Assembly: GCF_030812315.1 (NCBI RefSeq)
Contig: NZ_JAUSSM010000011.1
Location: 1-64,000 of the forward strand
From: Arthrobacter oryzae
GTDB taxonomy: Bacteria > Actinomycetota > Actinomycetes > Actinomycetales > Micrococcaceae
Reading direction: 5' to 3'
DNA: 64,000 nt
Below the pieces are notes generated by a model, which searched no databases, was not told the DNA's origin, and worked only from the letters and a program-made list of their open reading frames with translations. Shown piece by piece: positions 20,124-28,263 of this stretch. How positions within the stretch are numbered: position 1 is the stretch's first letter; each line of letters starts with the position of its first letter. The position numbers and the translations under genes were made by a program.

Positions 20124-20915
20124 ATGTCGACATCGCTGCTGTTCGGTGTTGTGGCATCCAGCGCGCTGGTGTTGGGTGCATTCATCGGTGCACGGTTCGA
20201 GCTCCCCAAGCGCCTTCTTGCCATCCTCCTGTCCTTCGCCGCGGGCGCCCTGATAACAGCGTTGACTTTCGAGCTTTTTGAGGACGCTTACGAGCGGGGC
20301 GGGATCGTCCGGGCCGCGATTGGTCTCATGGTGGGCGCCATAGTGTTCACCGCGCTGAGCGCAATCCTCGACCGCTGGGCACAGCCCGGTTCCCAGGCAA
20401 CGCCGGCAGATGAGTTCAGGGGCAGTGCCAAACTGGACACGGACGCTGCCGCTTCCGACCGCCCGGCCGGCAAGGTCTCCACCCGAGGCGCTGCCGGCAT
20501 GGCACTGCTCGCCGCCGTCACCCTTGACGGTGTTCCCGAGAACATAGCCCTTGGCGTCTCCCTGGGTGAAGGCACCGGGGGGCTTGCCTTGCTCGCGGCC
20601 ATCTTCGTCTCGAACCTGCCCGAAGCGCTGGTGGGAGCCTCGTCGATGCGCAGCCAGGGCAGGTCCGCGGGCTCCATCATGGGTCTCTGGTCGGTTTGCG
20701 CCGCCCTGCTGGTGATCGCCGTCGTGGTCGGTGCCGGGCCGTTGTCCGGCAGCGACCCGCGAACCATCTCGCTGCCCTTGGCGTTCGCCGCCGGTGCCGT
20801 GATCGCCTCGCTCGCCGACACGCTGATGCCCGAGGCGTTCGAACACGGCGGTCCGGCCGTGGCGCTCAGCACAGCCGCCGGCTTTGTCCTCTCCTTCGTC
20901 CTTTCGCTGGCGTGA
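20124..20915 (+). CDS. ZIP-family metal transporter
   Basis: 263 aa from the ATG at 20124. Six to eight hydrophobic segments; the metal-site helices read LDGVPENIALGVSLGEG and SNLPEALVG, the second copy of the ZIP signature, with an Asp/Asn pattern in place of the classical His-Asn. A variable Ala/Asp-rich cytosolic loop (residues about 98-125) separates helices 3 and 4, as in ZIP proteins. Likely imports or exports a divalent metal such as zinc or manganese. Confidence 0.8.
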   Translation: MSTSLLFGVVASSALVLGAFIGARFELPKRLLAILLSFAAGALITALTFELFEDAYERGGIVRAAIGLMVGAIVFTALSAILDRWAQPGSQATPADEFRGSAKLDTDAAASDRPAGKVSTRGAAGMALLAAVTLDGVPENIALGVSLGEGTGGLALLAAIFVSNLPEALVGASSMRSQGRSAGSIMGLWSVCAALLVIAVVVGAGPLSGSDPRTISLPLAFAAGAVIASLADTLMPEAFEHGGPAVALSTAAGFVLSFVLSLA

Positions 20916-20939
20916 AGTGAAGCTGACGCGAAGCCTGAC

Positions 20940-21188
20940 TCACCGCCCGCCGTCGTGCCTTAACACCTCCGGAAGCTCGTCCACGTAGACCGTCTGCGGC
21001 GGATCATAGTAGATGACCAGCACTTCGTCGCCCACCGGAAACTCACTGACCTTGTCGAACGGGTGTGCATGGAAGGCCATGATGCCGCCGAGATAAGGCA
21101 GCATGACTTCGCCGATGGTGCCCGGGCCGATGCGCCCGGTCACCCGCCCGATCTTCCCGGTGAGGCTGCGGTCAACGTTTTTACGCAT
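20940..21188 (-). CDS. Small NfeD-like/OB-fold partner of flotillin
   Basis: 82 aa, all-beta pattern (LTGKIGRVTGRIGPGTIGEVMLPYLGG ... VGDEVLVIYYDPPQTVYVDEL), as in the soluble OB domain of NfeD proteins. It overlaps the flotillin gene by 8 bp, the usual pairing of NfeD-type proteins with flotillins. Probably cytosolic and bound to the flotillin oligomer. Confidence 0.65.
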   Translation of the reverse strand: MRKNVDRSLTGKIGRVTGRIGPGTIGEVMLPYLGGIMAFHAHPFDKVSEFPVGDEVLVIYYDPPQTVYVDELPEVLRHDGGR

Positions 21189-22632
21189 CGGGGGCTTTCG
21201 CCGGGTGCCTGCCGTCGCCTTGAGCGGAGGCTTTCCGTGAGTTTTTGAGCGCGGAAGAAAGGGCAGGCAGGTAGTCGCCCACCTGGGCGAGGATCCCGCC
21301 GAGCATCCGGTTGACGCCTTCGCCGCCGTTCAGCACCGTCATCTGGCCCACGTGCGAGAACGGCTCAGCTGCCGCGGCGATGATGGCCGGCATGTTCTCG
21401 GCAAGCTGCTGCGAAATGACGGCGTCCTGATTGGTCCCGAGTGCCTCGGCGCGGGCCTTGATGCCATCCGCCTCGGCCAGCGCCTTCGCCTTGATGGCCG
21501 ACGCGGCAGCCTCACCGCGCGCTCGGGTGGCTGCGGCCTCAGCCTCGCCGGTGACCTTGGTGGCGCCGGCCGCGGCCGCCGCTGCGGTGGCATTGGCCTG
21601 GGCCTGGAGTTCCGTCCGCCGGGCGTTCACCTGGGCTTCGAGTTCGGTGCGGCGGGCAAGTGCCTCGGCGGCGCTGATGTCGGCTGCCTTCTGGCCTTCG
21701 GCATCCGTGCGTTTGGCGTAGGCCTTGGCGTCGGCGGGCTTGCGGATGGTGGTCTGAAGCTTCTGCTCTTCACGGTCCGCCTCAAGCTTGGCCACTTCGG
21801 TTTCCTGGACCACCACCTGCTGGCGCGCCGTTGCGTCCGCCAAGGGGCCGGCCTGGGCGGCATTGGCCTTGGCCCGTTCGGCGTTGGCCTGCGCCACCGA
21901 CTGCCGGATGGCCGAAACGCTTTGGGCGTCTGCGATGAGCGCCGCCGCCTCCGCTTCCTTCTCCGCGGCCTCGCGGTTCCTGGTGGCCTCGGCGATGCGG
22001 GCTTCCATCTTCACCTGGGCAATGTGCGGCTTGGCTATGTTCTGGATGTACCCTGTGGGATCCTGCAGGTCCTTGATCTGGAGCGAATCCACCACCAGGC
22101 CAAGCTTCTCCATCTCCACGCCGCTGGCGCTGCGGACCAGCGAGGCAAGCTTGTCCCGTTCGCGGATGATTTCCTCCATCGTCATGCTGCCGATGATTGA
22201 CCGCAGGTGGCCCTCGAACACGTTGTAGACCTGGCTTTGCATTTTGGGCTGCTGGCCGAGGAATCGCCTGGCAGCATTTGCAATGAAGGGCGGCGCATCA
22301 CCGATTTTGTAAATCACGATACCTTCCACAGTCACTTGGATGCCCTGCGAGGTAACACACGAAACTTTGAGCTCAGTTTCATTCAGCGTGAGCGACAAAG
22401 TGCGGACGGTCTGAAGTCCGGGGAATACCAACGCACCCTTGCCCGTGACGATCTTGAAGTCCATTCCGGCCCGGGTTTCCAGGGTTCCGCGCGTCAGTCC
22501 GGAGATGATGAGGGCCTCGTTGGGTTCAGCCACTTTCCACATCAGTTTTATTGCCACCCAAATAAAAACAATGACGAGAATCGCCCCAATGAGGGCGGCA
22601 ATTAGCGGGAAGAATGCTGACAAGTCCGGCAT
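21181..22632 (-). CDS. Flotillin-like protein (SPFH/band 7)
   Basis: 483 aa. One N-terminal membrane segment (residues about 5-30), an SPFH/band-7 domain about 35-210 (AGMDFKIVTGKGALVFPGLQTV, SASGVEMEKLGLVVDSLQIKDL), then a long Ala/Glu/Lys/Arg-rich coiled coil of about 200 residues and a C-terminal GGEGVNRMLGG region. These proteins form ring-like membrane scaffolds that organise membrane domains. Promoter side is 22633 upward; the 268-bp gap to the ferredoxin remnant has no other gene. Confidence 0.9.
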   Translation of the reverse strand: MPDLSAFFPLIAALIGAILVIVFIWVAIKLMWKVAEPNEALIISGLTRGTLETRAGMDFKIVTGKGALVFPGLQTVRTLSLTLNETELKVSCVTSQGIQVTVEGIVIYKIGDAPPFIANAARRFLGQQPKMQSQVYNVFEGHLRSIIGSMTMEEIIRERDKLASLVRSASGVEMEKLGLVVDSLQIKDLQDPTGYIQNIAKPHIAQVKMEARIAEATRNREAAEKEAEAAALIADAQSVSAIRQSVAQANAERAKANAAQAGPLADATARQQVVVQETEVAKLEADREEQKLQTTIRKPADAKAYAKRTDAEGQKAADISAAEALARRTELEAQVNARRTELQAQANATAAAAAAGATKVTGEAEAAATRARGEAAASAIKAKALAEADGIKARAEALGTNQDAVISQQLAENMPAIIAAAAEPFSHVGQMTVLNGGEGVNRMLGGILAQVGDYLPALSSALKNSRKASAQGDGRHPAKAPDA

Positions 22633-22824
22633 GACCAGGTCCTTTCGGGGTTATGGAACAGGCATCGCGGTAAAGCCCCAATTGATGCAGCTGCATATTC
22701 CCTGCCGGCTTGAATGCGGGTAATTCCGGCCTGCCGGGCCAGCTGTTGTAGACAGTCTGATTGGCGCCCGCCCAAGAGTCCAGAGTCTGGGCGATATTTG
22801 CCTGCGGCAACGGCCTTGAAGCGC

Positions 22825-22863
22825 GAAAAAGCCGCTCCCTCAGTTGGGGTCTGAGGAAGCGGC
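22825..22863 (-). terminator. Rho-independent terminator of the ferredoxin remnant
   Basis: On the minus strand: GCCGCTTCCTCAG, short loop, CTGAGGGAGCGGC, then TTTTTC. A 13-bp stem with a T run, directly after the ferredoxin reading frame. Confidence 0.85.
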
Positions 22864-22900
22864 AGTCTTTTCGGTGGGGCTCAAGTGTCCGTTCGCGCTT

Positions 22901-23161
22901 CTAGTGGGCGGGTTCGGCCACCGGATGGGCTGCGATCACCGGATGGTCGCGACCCAGGTTACCGAGGGACGAGGCACCCTGCGGGGACCCCAGCTCCTCG
23001 AAGAACTCCACGTTTGCCCGGATATAGTCCGCCCACTCATCCGGAACATCGTCCGCGTAGTAGATGGCCTCCACCGGGCACACCGGATCGCACGCGCCGC
23101 AGTCCACGCATTCGGACGGGTAGATGTAGAGCGACCGTTCGCCCTCGGGTAGCTGGTCTGC
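22901..23161 (-). pseudogene. fdxA: 5'-truncated 7Fe ferredoxin (fdxA remnant)
   Basis: The frame reads GERSLYIYPSECVDCGACDPVCPVEAIYY ... DDVPDEWADYIRANVEFFEELGSPQGAS, in two parts a near-perfect match to the C-terminal three quarters of the actinobacterial FdxA family. Normal FdxA starts MTYVIAxPCVDVKDxxCIxECPVDC; here that part is absent. An in-frame TGA stands at 23162-23164 and no equivalent is found upstream, so about 28 residues carrying Cys8, Cys16 and Cys20 are lost. The remaining CxxCxxC-xxxC cannot complete either the [3Fe-4S] or the [4Fe-4S] site. A GTG at 23107 would give a 68-residue peptide. A terminator follows. A degraded second copy of fdxA is most likely, with an intact copy elsewhere. 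Confidence 0.85.
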
Positions 23162-23209
23162 TCACGGTCCGCCGTCGGCCCCTTCAGCGCAATGGGGCTC
23201 CCTTAACGC

Positions 23210-23257
23210 AAAAAGCTGGTGCAGCCGCCTGCAACTACGCAGGGCAACTGCACCAAC
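23210..23257 (-). terminator. Probable terminator of the DUF4383 gene
   Basis: On the minus strand an inverted repeat GGTTGGTGCAG ... CTGCACCAGC with an internal smaller stem is followed by TTTTTGCG. It lies about 80 bp after the membrane-protein gene and before the ferredoxin remnant. Confidence 0.6.
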
Positions 23258-23335
23258 CGGTGGTTAAAACATTTCAGATTGCTATGAATCGTTCCTCATT
23301 AGCGGCTCCTTATGTCCCGGCTTACGCGATCCGGG

Positions 23336-23797
23336 TTACCTGCGGTCCTCGGCCAGATGCCTCGAGAGGATCCAGCCGGCGCCAATCATCAGCACGCCCA
23401 GCACCATGTGGGTCCAGTTATCCATAGTGTTCAGCGACAGGAAATTGGCCGCCGAATCCACTCCGACACTGAGCCCGAAGATGCTGAGGACGATGTACAG
23501 CGCACCAAAGCCCATGAGGAAGTTCCGGGCACCCATTCCACTGCGGGACATCGCCCAGCCCGTTGCACCGATGACCAGCTGCACGATGTTCAGCAGCATG
23601 GATACCTGGAACAGGCTAAGGAACATGGCGTGCGAATCGGGCCCAAAGAACCTGAGTTCGCTGTACTGCTGGGTAATGCCCGGGATGAACGCCAGGACAC
23701 CCACCAACATCAGGACAATACCTACACCCATGCCAACGTTCTGGACATCCGTACGCCCAAAGTGAACGCCATGTGCATGTGGGGATGCGGTAGTCAT
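23336..23797 (-). CDS. DUF4383 membrane protein
   Basis: 153 aa. Four hydrophobic segments at about 22-42, 60-82, 92-112 and 125-145; LGVLMIGAGWILSRH closes the last one. The overall pattern (QYSELRFFGPDSHAMFLSLFQVS, NTMDNWTHMVLGV) fits the DUF4383 family, common in actinobacteria and of unknown function. GGAGGCAGAAAA precedes the ATG, a strong ribosome site. Confidence 0.8.
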   Translation of the reverse strand: MTTASPHAHGVHFGRTDVQNVGMGVGIVLMLVGVLAFIPGITQQYSELRFFGPDSHAMFLSLFQVSMLLNIVQLVIGATGWAMSRSGMGARNFLMGFGALYIVLSIFGLSVGVDSAANFLSLNTMDNWTHMVLGVLMIGAGWILSRHLAEDRR

Positions 23798-23923
23798 TTT
23801 TCTGCCTCCAACCACTGATTGCGGACATTCCAATTTTACGGCTGAGTAATGAAAAAAGCGCTCGGGGCATGGGGACTTCTGCCCAGCGACAGAACCGCCC
23901 CATTCTGCTGAACTTGCAGGACC

Positions 23924-24592
23924 ATGCGCCCTGTAACCGTGATTCTCCGAACCCTCGTGGCCGCCGCCGTGCTGCTGTCCGCCGCCGGCTGCAGCGTGGC
24001 CGTCCCCGCCGGCAAGGCCCCCGCCCTGGGGGCGCTGCGAATGAGCGACGAGACGGCCGAAGACGAGGCCGGGGTGGGGGACCCGCCGTCGGACGCTGCT
24101 TCCCAGGCGGCGGTGCCGCCGCCGGCCACCTCCAAGGCCAATTCCCGTCCGCTCAACCGGGCCGAGCAGCTCCTGCCCAAGGTGAACGCACAGCCGTGGG
24201 CCGCGCCGCTGCCCGTGGTGGTGCAGTCGGCCAGCAAGGACATGCAGTGCTCCATCGACGCGGACGGCGCGGCCTGCCACCTGCTCAGTGACGTCGCGCC
24301 CCGCCCCGGCGATATCAAGGGCCAGTGCACCGGACACAGCGAGTACTACGGCGGCTATGCGGTGGTGACGCTCGACGGCGGCGCCCAGTACGGACTGTGC
24401 GGCAACGGAACGTCCCCCATGGAGGCCGAGGAAGTGGCCGGGCCGGCGTTCCCGGGGCCGTGGATCCAGGACGGCCAGACGGTGCGGCTGGGAAACATGG
24501 TGTGCGAACGGGCGACGGCCGCCATGACCTGCGCGCATCTGCGGACCGGGCACGGCTTCATGATCAGCAAGGACAACTACGAGCTCTGGTAA
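23924..24592 (+). CDS. Predicted lipoprotein
   Basis: 222 aa. Lipoprotein signal with SAAGC (Cys near 23), a Pro/Ala-rich linker to about residue 85, then a compact Cys-containing domain (MQCSIDADGAACHLLSD, YGLCGNG, ERATAAMTCAHLRTGHGF) with six or so cysteines that could form disulfides outside the membrane. No enzyme motif seen. It lies 74 bp before the PerM-like gene on the same strand. Confidence 0.75.
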   Translation: MRPVTVILRTLVAAAVLLSAAGCSVAVPAGKAPALGALRMSDETAEDEAGVGDPPSDAASQAAVPPPATSKANSRPLNRAEQLLPKVNAQPWAAPLPVVVQSASKDMQCSIDADGAACHLLSDVAPRPGDIKGQCTGHSEYYGGYAVVTLDGGAQYGLCGNGTSPMEAEEVAGPAFPGPWIQDGQTVRLGNMVCERATAAMTCAHLRTGHGFMISKDNYELW

Positions 24593-24666
24593 CAGCTCTG
24601 GTAACTCCGCGGTTTGAGCCTGTCGCGGACGGGCCCCGGGCGCCTCCCGTGACACCATGGAACACG

Positions 24667-25983
24667 ATGAAACTGCGCGCTGATCAGACCGGAGACCGTG
24701 GCATTCCCATGCCCTTGTGGCTGCAGGGAGCGCTTGAGTCAGCGCAGGCGGCGGTCATCTCCGCGCTGGTGGTGCTGGCACCCATCGTGGCAGTGTGGGC
24801 AACGGCCGGATTCCAGAACAACAACTTCGATGCACTGGCACGGCTCGGCGGCCAGGCCTGGCTCCTGATCCATGGCGTGCCGCTGGGCCTGACCACAGTG
24901 GCAGGGGAAGCTGCGGCGCAGTCCGAATCGGGCACGCTGTCCCTCATCCCGCTGGGACTCACCCTCATACCGTTCCTGCTGGCGTGGCGGGCCGGCCGGC
25001 GCCTGGCCCGCGCCTCCTACACGGACCAGCTCTGGCAGGCGCTGCTGGGTTCGTGGCTGGTTTACGGCGGGTTCGGCATGGCCACGGGGTTTGTGTGCCG
25101 CACGGACGACGTCGCCATCTTCCTGTGGTTCGCCGGGCTGGTGCCCCTGATTCCGTTCGGCCTGGGCATGGTGGTGGGCGCCCGGCGTGAAGCCGGATCC
25201 TGGAGCCGGCTGATCGGCGTCGACGCCGTGGACTGGATTGCCCGGACCAGCCAGCATTCCCGCTGGGCAGGGTCCTACCTGGGTTCCTCGATCAAGGCCG
25301 GGTTCGTGGCGCTGATGGCAGCGTTCAGCATGTCCGCGGCGCTTCTCGCCGTGGACCTGTTTATCCACTGGGACCTGGTGATCGCGGTCTATGAAGGGCT
25401 CGACGCCGGCGCCATGGGCGGTGCCGTGCTCACCATCGCGCAACTCGGCTTCATCCCCAACCTGGCCATCTTTGCGCTCGCCTGGACGTCCGGCTCCGGC
25501 TTCGCCCTGGGCGTCGGTTCGCAGGCGGGGCCGCTCGGAACCGCTGTCGGCCCGCTGCCATCCATCCCCGTGTTCGCCGCGCTGCCCTCCGGACCGCTGG
25601 ATTACGGCTTCGTGGCGCTCGTGGTGCCGGTCCTCGCCGGTGCCCTGGCCGGCTGGTGGTTCCTGCGCGAAGGCGAAAACCACTTCGACGAATGGCTGTC
25701 CATCAAGGTCCGGGCCCGCTGGTTCACGGCATCGGCCTCAACCCTGGTCCTTGGCGCGATCATCGGCGCGTCAGCGGGACTGCTGGCCGGCGGCCTGGCC
25801 TGGGTGGCCCGCGGATCGGCCGGACTCGGCCGCCTCACGGACATCGGCCCGGACCCGCTGAGCACCTCGCTGTGGGTGGCCGCAGAGGTGGGCATCGGCG
25901 TCGTCATCGGCTACGCGGCGGGACCCTGGCTGGAACGCCAGCAGAAGCTGCGCGAAGCGGACCTGGAACCGTCGCAGCCCTGA
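24667..25983 (+). CDS. PerM-like (DUF6350) membrane protein
   Basis: 438 aa multi-pass protein with 8-10 hydrophobic segments and long Ala/Gly/Leu runs. The DUF6350 family is the family of mycobacterial PerM (Rv0955), a division-linked membrane protein that also sits immediately upstream of purN and purH. Here too purN follows, with one small gene on the other strand between. The start at 24667 gives a short cytosolic lead (MKLRADQTGDRGIPMPLW); the open frame extends further upstream across the previous gene but that part is not coding. Confidence 0.82.
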   Translation: MKLRADQTGDRGIPMPLWLQGALESAQAAVISALVVLAPIVAVWATAGFQNNNFDALARLGGQAWLLIHGVPLGLTTVAGEAAAQSESGTLSLIPLGLTLIPFLLAWRAGRRLARASYTDQLWQALLGSWLVYGGFGMATGFVCRTDDVAIFLWFAGLVPLIPFGLGMVVGARREAGSWSRLIGVDAVDWIARTSQHSRWAGSYLGSSIKAGFVALMAAFSMSAALLAVDLFIHWDLVIAVYEGLDAGAMGGAVLTIAQLGFIPNLAIFALAWTSGSGFALGVGSQAGPLGTAVGPLPSIPVFAALPSGPLDYGFVALVVPVLAGALAGWWFLREGENHFDEWLSIKVRARWFTASASTLVLGAIIGASAGLLAGGLAWVARGSAGLGRLTDIGPDPLSTSLWVAAEVGIGVVIGYAAGPWLERQQKLREADLEPSQP

Positions 25984-26017
25984 GGGCCCCGCCGTCGGGC
26001 GCTACCTTCGGATGACC

Positions 26018-26065
26018 AGCCGGCCGATCAGCCGGCCGATCAGCCGGCCGATCAGCCGGCTGCTC
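26018..26065. repeat. Four tandem 12-bp GC repeats
   Basis: AGCCGGCCGATC repeated in register (the last copy diverges to AGCCGGCTGCTC) in the convergent gap between the PerM-like gene and the small membrane-protein gene. The unit is self-complementary in part (GCCGGC), so stems can form in either transcript and may serve as a bidirectional stop. Confidence 0.8.
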
Positions 26066-26495
26066 AGCGGAGCTGGGTGGGGAGTGACTTCTCAAGCTGC
26101 GTCTGGCACTGGCTCGTGGCCTGCTGGGTGAGCGCATTGCGGGAGCACTGCTGGAATTCCTGGACCGGGTTGAAGAACGCGGCGGTGAACAGGACCAGCA
26201 GCACCATCACCGCCGAAACCACCAGCCCCGAAATGGTCCCGAAAAGCACCAGCTTGGATTCCTTCAGCCTGATGGCGCGGACCAGGACCACGATTCCGAG
26301 CACGATGCTCGCGGCCGTGAGGATGGCCGCCAGCCACAGGTACGCGACGTCCACCTGGTAGACGAAGAAGGAGCCCAGGACGGCAACAATGAAAATGCGG
26401 AACAGGTTGTGAGTCTTCGACAGTGACGCCTTCGCAGCATCGCTGAGGGGTTGCCGGGTCTGCTGGGGACTTGCGGGGTCCTTCGGGGGGTTCAT
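26064..26495 (-). CDS. Small multi-pass membrane protein
   Basis: 143 aa. Cytosolic N-terminus of about 32 residues, then three to four hydrophobic segments (FIVAVLGSFFVYQVDVAYLWLAAIL, LTAASIVLGIVVLVRAI, LVVSAVMVLLVLFTAAFF) and a tail with two Cys (QQCSRNAL, SQCQTQLEKSL). Its stop codon lies in the last tandem repeat. Function unknown. Confidence 0.75.
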   Translation of the reverse strand: MNPPKDPASPQQTRQPLSDAAKASLSKTHNLFRIFIVAVLGSFFVYQVDVAYLWLAAILTAASIVLGIVVLVRAIRLKESKLVLFGTISGLVVSAVMVLLVLFTAAFFNPVQEFQQCSRNALTQQATSQCQTQLEKSLPTQLR

Positions 26496-26534
26496 GTTTT
26501 CCAGCCTACGCGAGCGGCCCCATAAGCTAGAGCC

Positions 26535-27098
26535 ATGCGCATCGTTGTCCTCGTATCCGGTACCGGCTCCAACCTCCAGGCTGTCATCGACGCCGTCAAG
26601 GCGGGCGAGCTGGACGTGGAGATCGCCGCCGTCGGTGCGGACCGGCCGGGGACCTATGGTGTGGAACGTTCGGCGGCCGCCGGAATCCCGACGTTCGTGG
26701 TGGACTTCAAGGCCTACGCCGATCGTGCGGACTGGAACGCGGCGCTGACGGAAGCCGTGGCCGCGTATGAGCCCGACGTGGTGGTGTCCTCCGGCTTCAT
26801 GCGGATCGTCAGCCCGGACTTCATCGACGCGTTCGAGGGCAAATACCTCAACACCCACCCCGCCCTGCTGCCCGCTTTCCCCGGAGCGCACGGCGTCCGC
26901 GATGCCATGGCCTACGGCGTCAAAGTCACCGGCTGCACGGTGCACTGGGCCGACGCCGGCGTGGACACCGGCCCCATCATCGCCCAGGAAGCTGTGGCCA
27001 TCCGCGACGACGACACCGAGGACACCCTGCACGAACGCATCAAGGTGGTGGAGCGCAGGCTCCTGGTCTCGACCCTGGCGCAACTCGCCGCCGCGTGA
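26535..27098 (+). CDS. purN: Phosphoribosylglycinamide formyltransferase
   Basis: 187 aa, normal length. GART 1 of purine synthesis: transfers formyl from 10-formyl-THF to GAR. Seen: MRIVVLVSGTGSNLQA at the N-terminus, the catalytic Asn/His/Asp set in the region SGFMRIVSPDF, HPALLPAFPGAHGVRDA, and GCTVHWADAGVDTGPII. In other actinobacteria purH follows directly; here 2.7 kb intervenes. A 66-bp palindrome begins 20 bp after its stop. Confidence 0.95.
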   Translation: MRIVVLVSGTGSNLQAVIDAVKAGELDVEIAAVGADRPGTYGVERSAAAGIPTFVVDFKAYADRADWNAALTEAVAAYEPDVVVSSGFMRIVSPDFIDAFEGKYLNTHPALLPAFPGAHGVRDAMAYGVKVTGCTVHWADAGVDTGPIIAQEAVAIRDDDTEDTLHERIKVVERRLLVSTLAQLAAA

Positions 27099-27117
27099 GC
27101 TTCGCCTTCCCTTCCAG

Positions 27118-27183
27118 CCCAACTGACTCGCAATTAACGTCGTGAAACGCGGTTTTGACGACGTTAACTGCCAGTCAGTTGGG
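27118..27183. repeat. 66-bp palindromic repeat, copy 1
   Basis: CCCAACTGACTCGCA plus ATTAACGTCGT, a 14-base loop, then the complement ACGACGTTAACTG and CCAGTCAGTTGGG. Arms of 26 bp with two mismatches. Just after purN. The same element recurs at 28173 and 58314; see findings. Confidence 0.9.
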
Positions 27184-27245
27184 TGAAGCGGGGCTAACCT
27201 GTGGATAACTTCTGAGTCGGTGCTCCGGAATTGCAATCATGAGGA

Positions 27246-28181
27246 ATGCGAGATCCGAGCCCACTGCCGTTCGGGCTGGGCGAAATGCCCTTCACTGTCT
27301 ACGAAGCAGCCGACGCCGGCGTGAGCCCAGGGCGATTAAGGTATCGAATGCTGCGCGTCCCAAGCCGCGGCGTTCGCATCCCGAGTGATGCTGTGCCCTT
27401 GGAGCGCCTCGGCGTAGTCCGGCCCTACACGATCGTCACACCCTTTTCGGCCGCGTCCCATGCCACGGCCTTCACGCTGTGGGACTTTCCGGGGTTTCTC
27501 CCTGGTCAGGACGATGGTCGGATACATATCTCGCGGCCCGATGCCATGGCCATTCCGCGACGGAGAGGCGTAGTGGGGCATGTCGGACAGTTCTTCCCGG
27601 ACGAAGTTGTCAGCCTGGATGGAGTGCTGATTACCAGCCGTGCGCGGACGTGGCTGGATTGCTCACGGAAGATGGGCATTGACGAACTGACCGTGGTTGC
27701 GGACCACCTCGTGAGGATTCCGCGGCCCGAATTCGAGGGGCGGACGGAGCCACATGCCACGCTGGAAGAGCTGGCGGACATGCTGGACCGGCATAAAGGA
27801 ACCCCCGGCATTCGAAAGGCCCGGCTTGCCTTGGAACAGGCACGGGTGGGAGCCGATTCTGCACCGGAGACCCGGCTGCGGCTGGCGCTGGAAAGTGCCG
27901 GTCTGCCCGAGCCGGAACTGAACATGCCCACAGAGCTGCATGCCGGCGTCGTGCGTCAACCTGATCTGAGCTATCCGGAACACAAGGTGGCAGTGGAGTA
28001 CGAAGGCGAGGGCCATTCCGATGCAGCGCAGATCGTCCGGGACATCGCCCGCGAGGAGGACTTCGCCTGGGCAGGATGGACCCTCGTCCGGATATCCAAA
28101 CGCCACATGGAGAACGGAGCGAGGTCCGCCGTAGCGAAGGTCCGCGCAGCACTCCTCAGCCGCGGCTGGGTGCCCAAGTGA
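27246..28181 (+). CDS. AbiEi/DUF559-like protein with a Vsr-fold endonuclease domain
   Basis: 311 aa. The N-terminal part resembles the winged-helix region of AbiEi-type proteins (FTVYEAADAGVSPGRLRYR, VPSRGVRIP). The C-terminal part (residues about 200-300) has the order Glu ... QPDLSYPEHKVAVEYEG ... WTLVRISKRHM, the D-(x)n-ExE pattern of DUF559/very-short-patch-repair-like nucleases. Such single proteins are common and numerous in Arthrobacter; they may be orphan antitoxin-nuclease fusions or defence genes. It lies between two copies of the 66-bp palindrome, and its last codons and stop (TGA at 28179-28181) are inside the second copy. ATG at residue 14 (MPFTVYE) is an alternative start. Confidence 0.72.
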   Translation: MRDPSPLPFGLGEMPFTVYEAADAGVSPGRLRYRMLRVPSRGVRIPSDAVPLERLGVVRPYTIVTPFSAASHATAFTLWDFPGFLPGQDDGRIHISRPDAMAIPRRRGVVGHVGQFFPDEVVSLDGVLITSRARTWLDCSRKMGIDELTVVADHLVRIPRPEFEGRTEPHATLEELADMLDRHKGTPGIRKARLALEQARVGADSAPETRLRLALESAGLPEPELNMPTELHAGVVRQPDLSYPEHKVAVEYEGEGHSDAAQIVRDIAREEDFAWAGWTLVRISKRHMENGARSAVAKVRAALLSRGWVPK

Positions 28182-28238
28182 CTGGCAGTTAATGTCGTGA
28201 AAAGCGCGAATGACGACGTTAACTGCGAGTCAGTTGGG
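28173..28238. repeat. 66-bp palindromic repeat, copy 2
   Basis: CCCAAGTGACTGGCA plus GTTAATGTCGT, 14-base loop, ACGACGTTAACTGC and GAGTCAGTTGGG. The left arm supplies the final codons and TGA stop of the upstream gene. It sits between the convergent 3' ends of that gene and the MFS gene, 26 bp from the MFS stop. Confidence 0.9.
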
Positions 28239-28263
28239 AAGGGGAGAGGAAAGCGAAGCCCGC

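Noticed and set aside
22901..23107. Short functional ferredoxin starting at GTG 23107
   Set aside because: It would keep only CxxC-xxxC and none of the N-terminal ligands, so no known cluster can form; called a pseudogene instead.
26560..27236. Minus-strand frame opposite purN that joins the small membrane protein
   Set aside because: Low-complexity, antisense to a conserved enzyme; the membrane protein has its own start at 26495.
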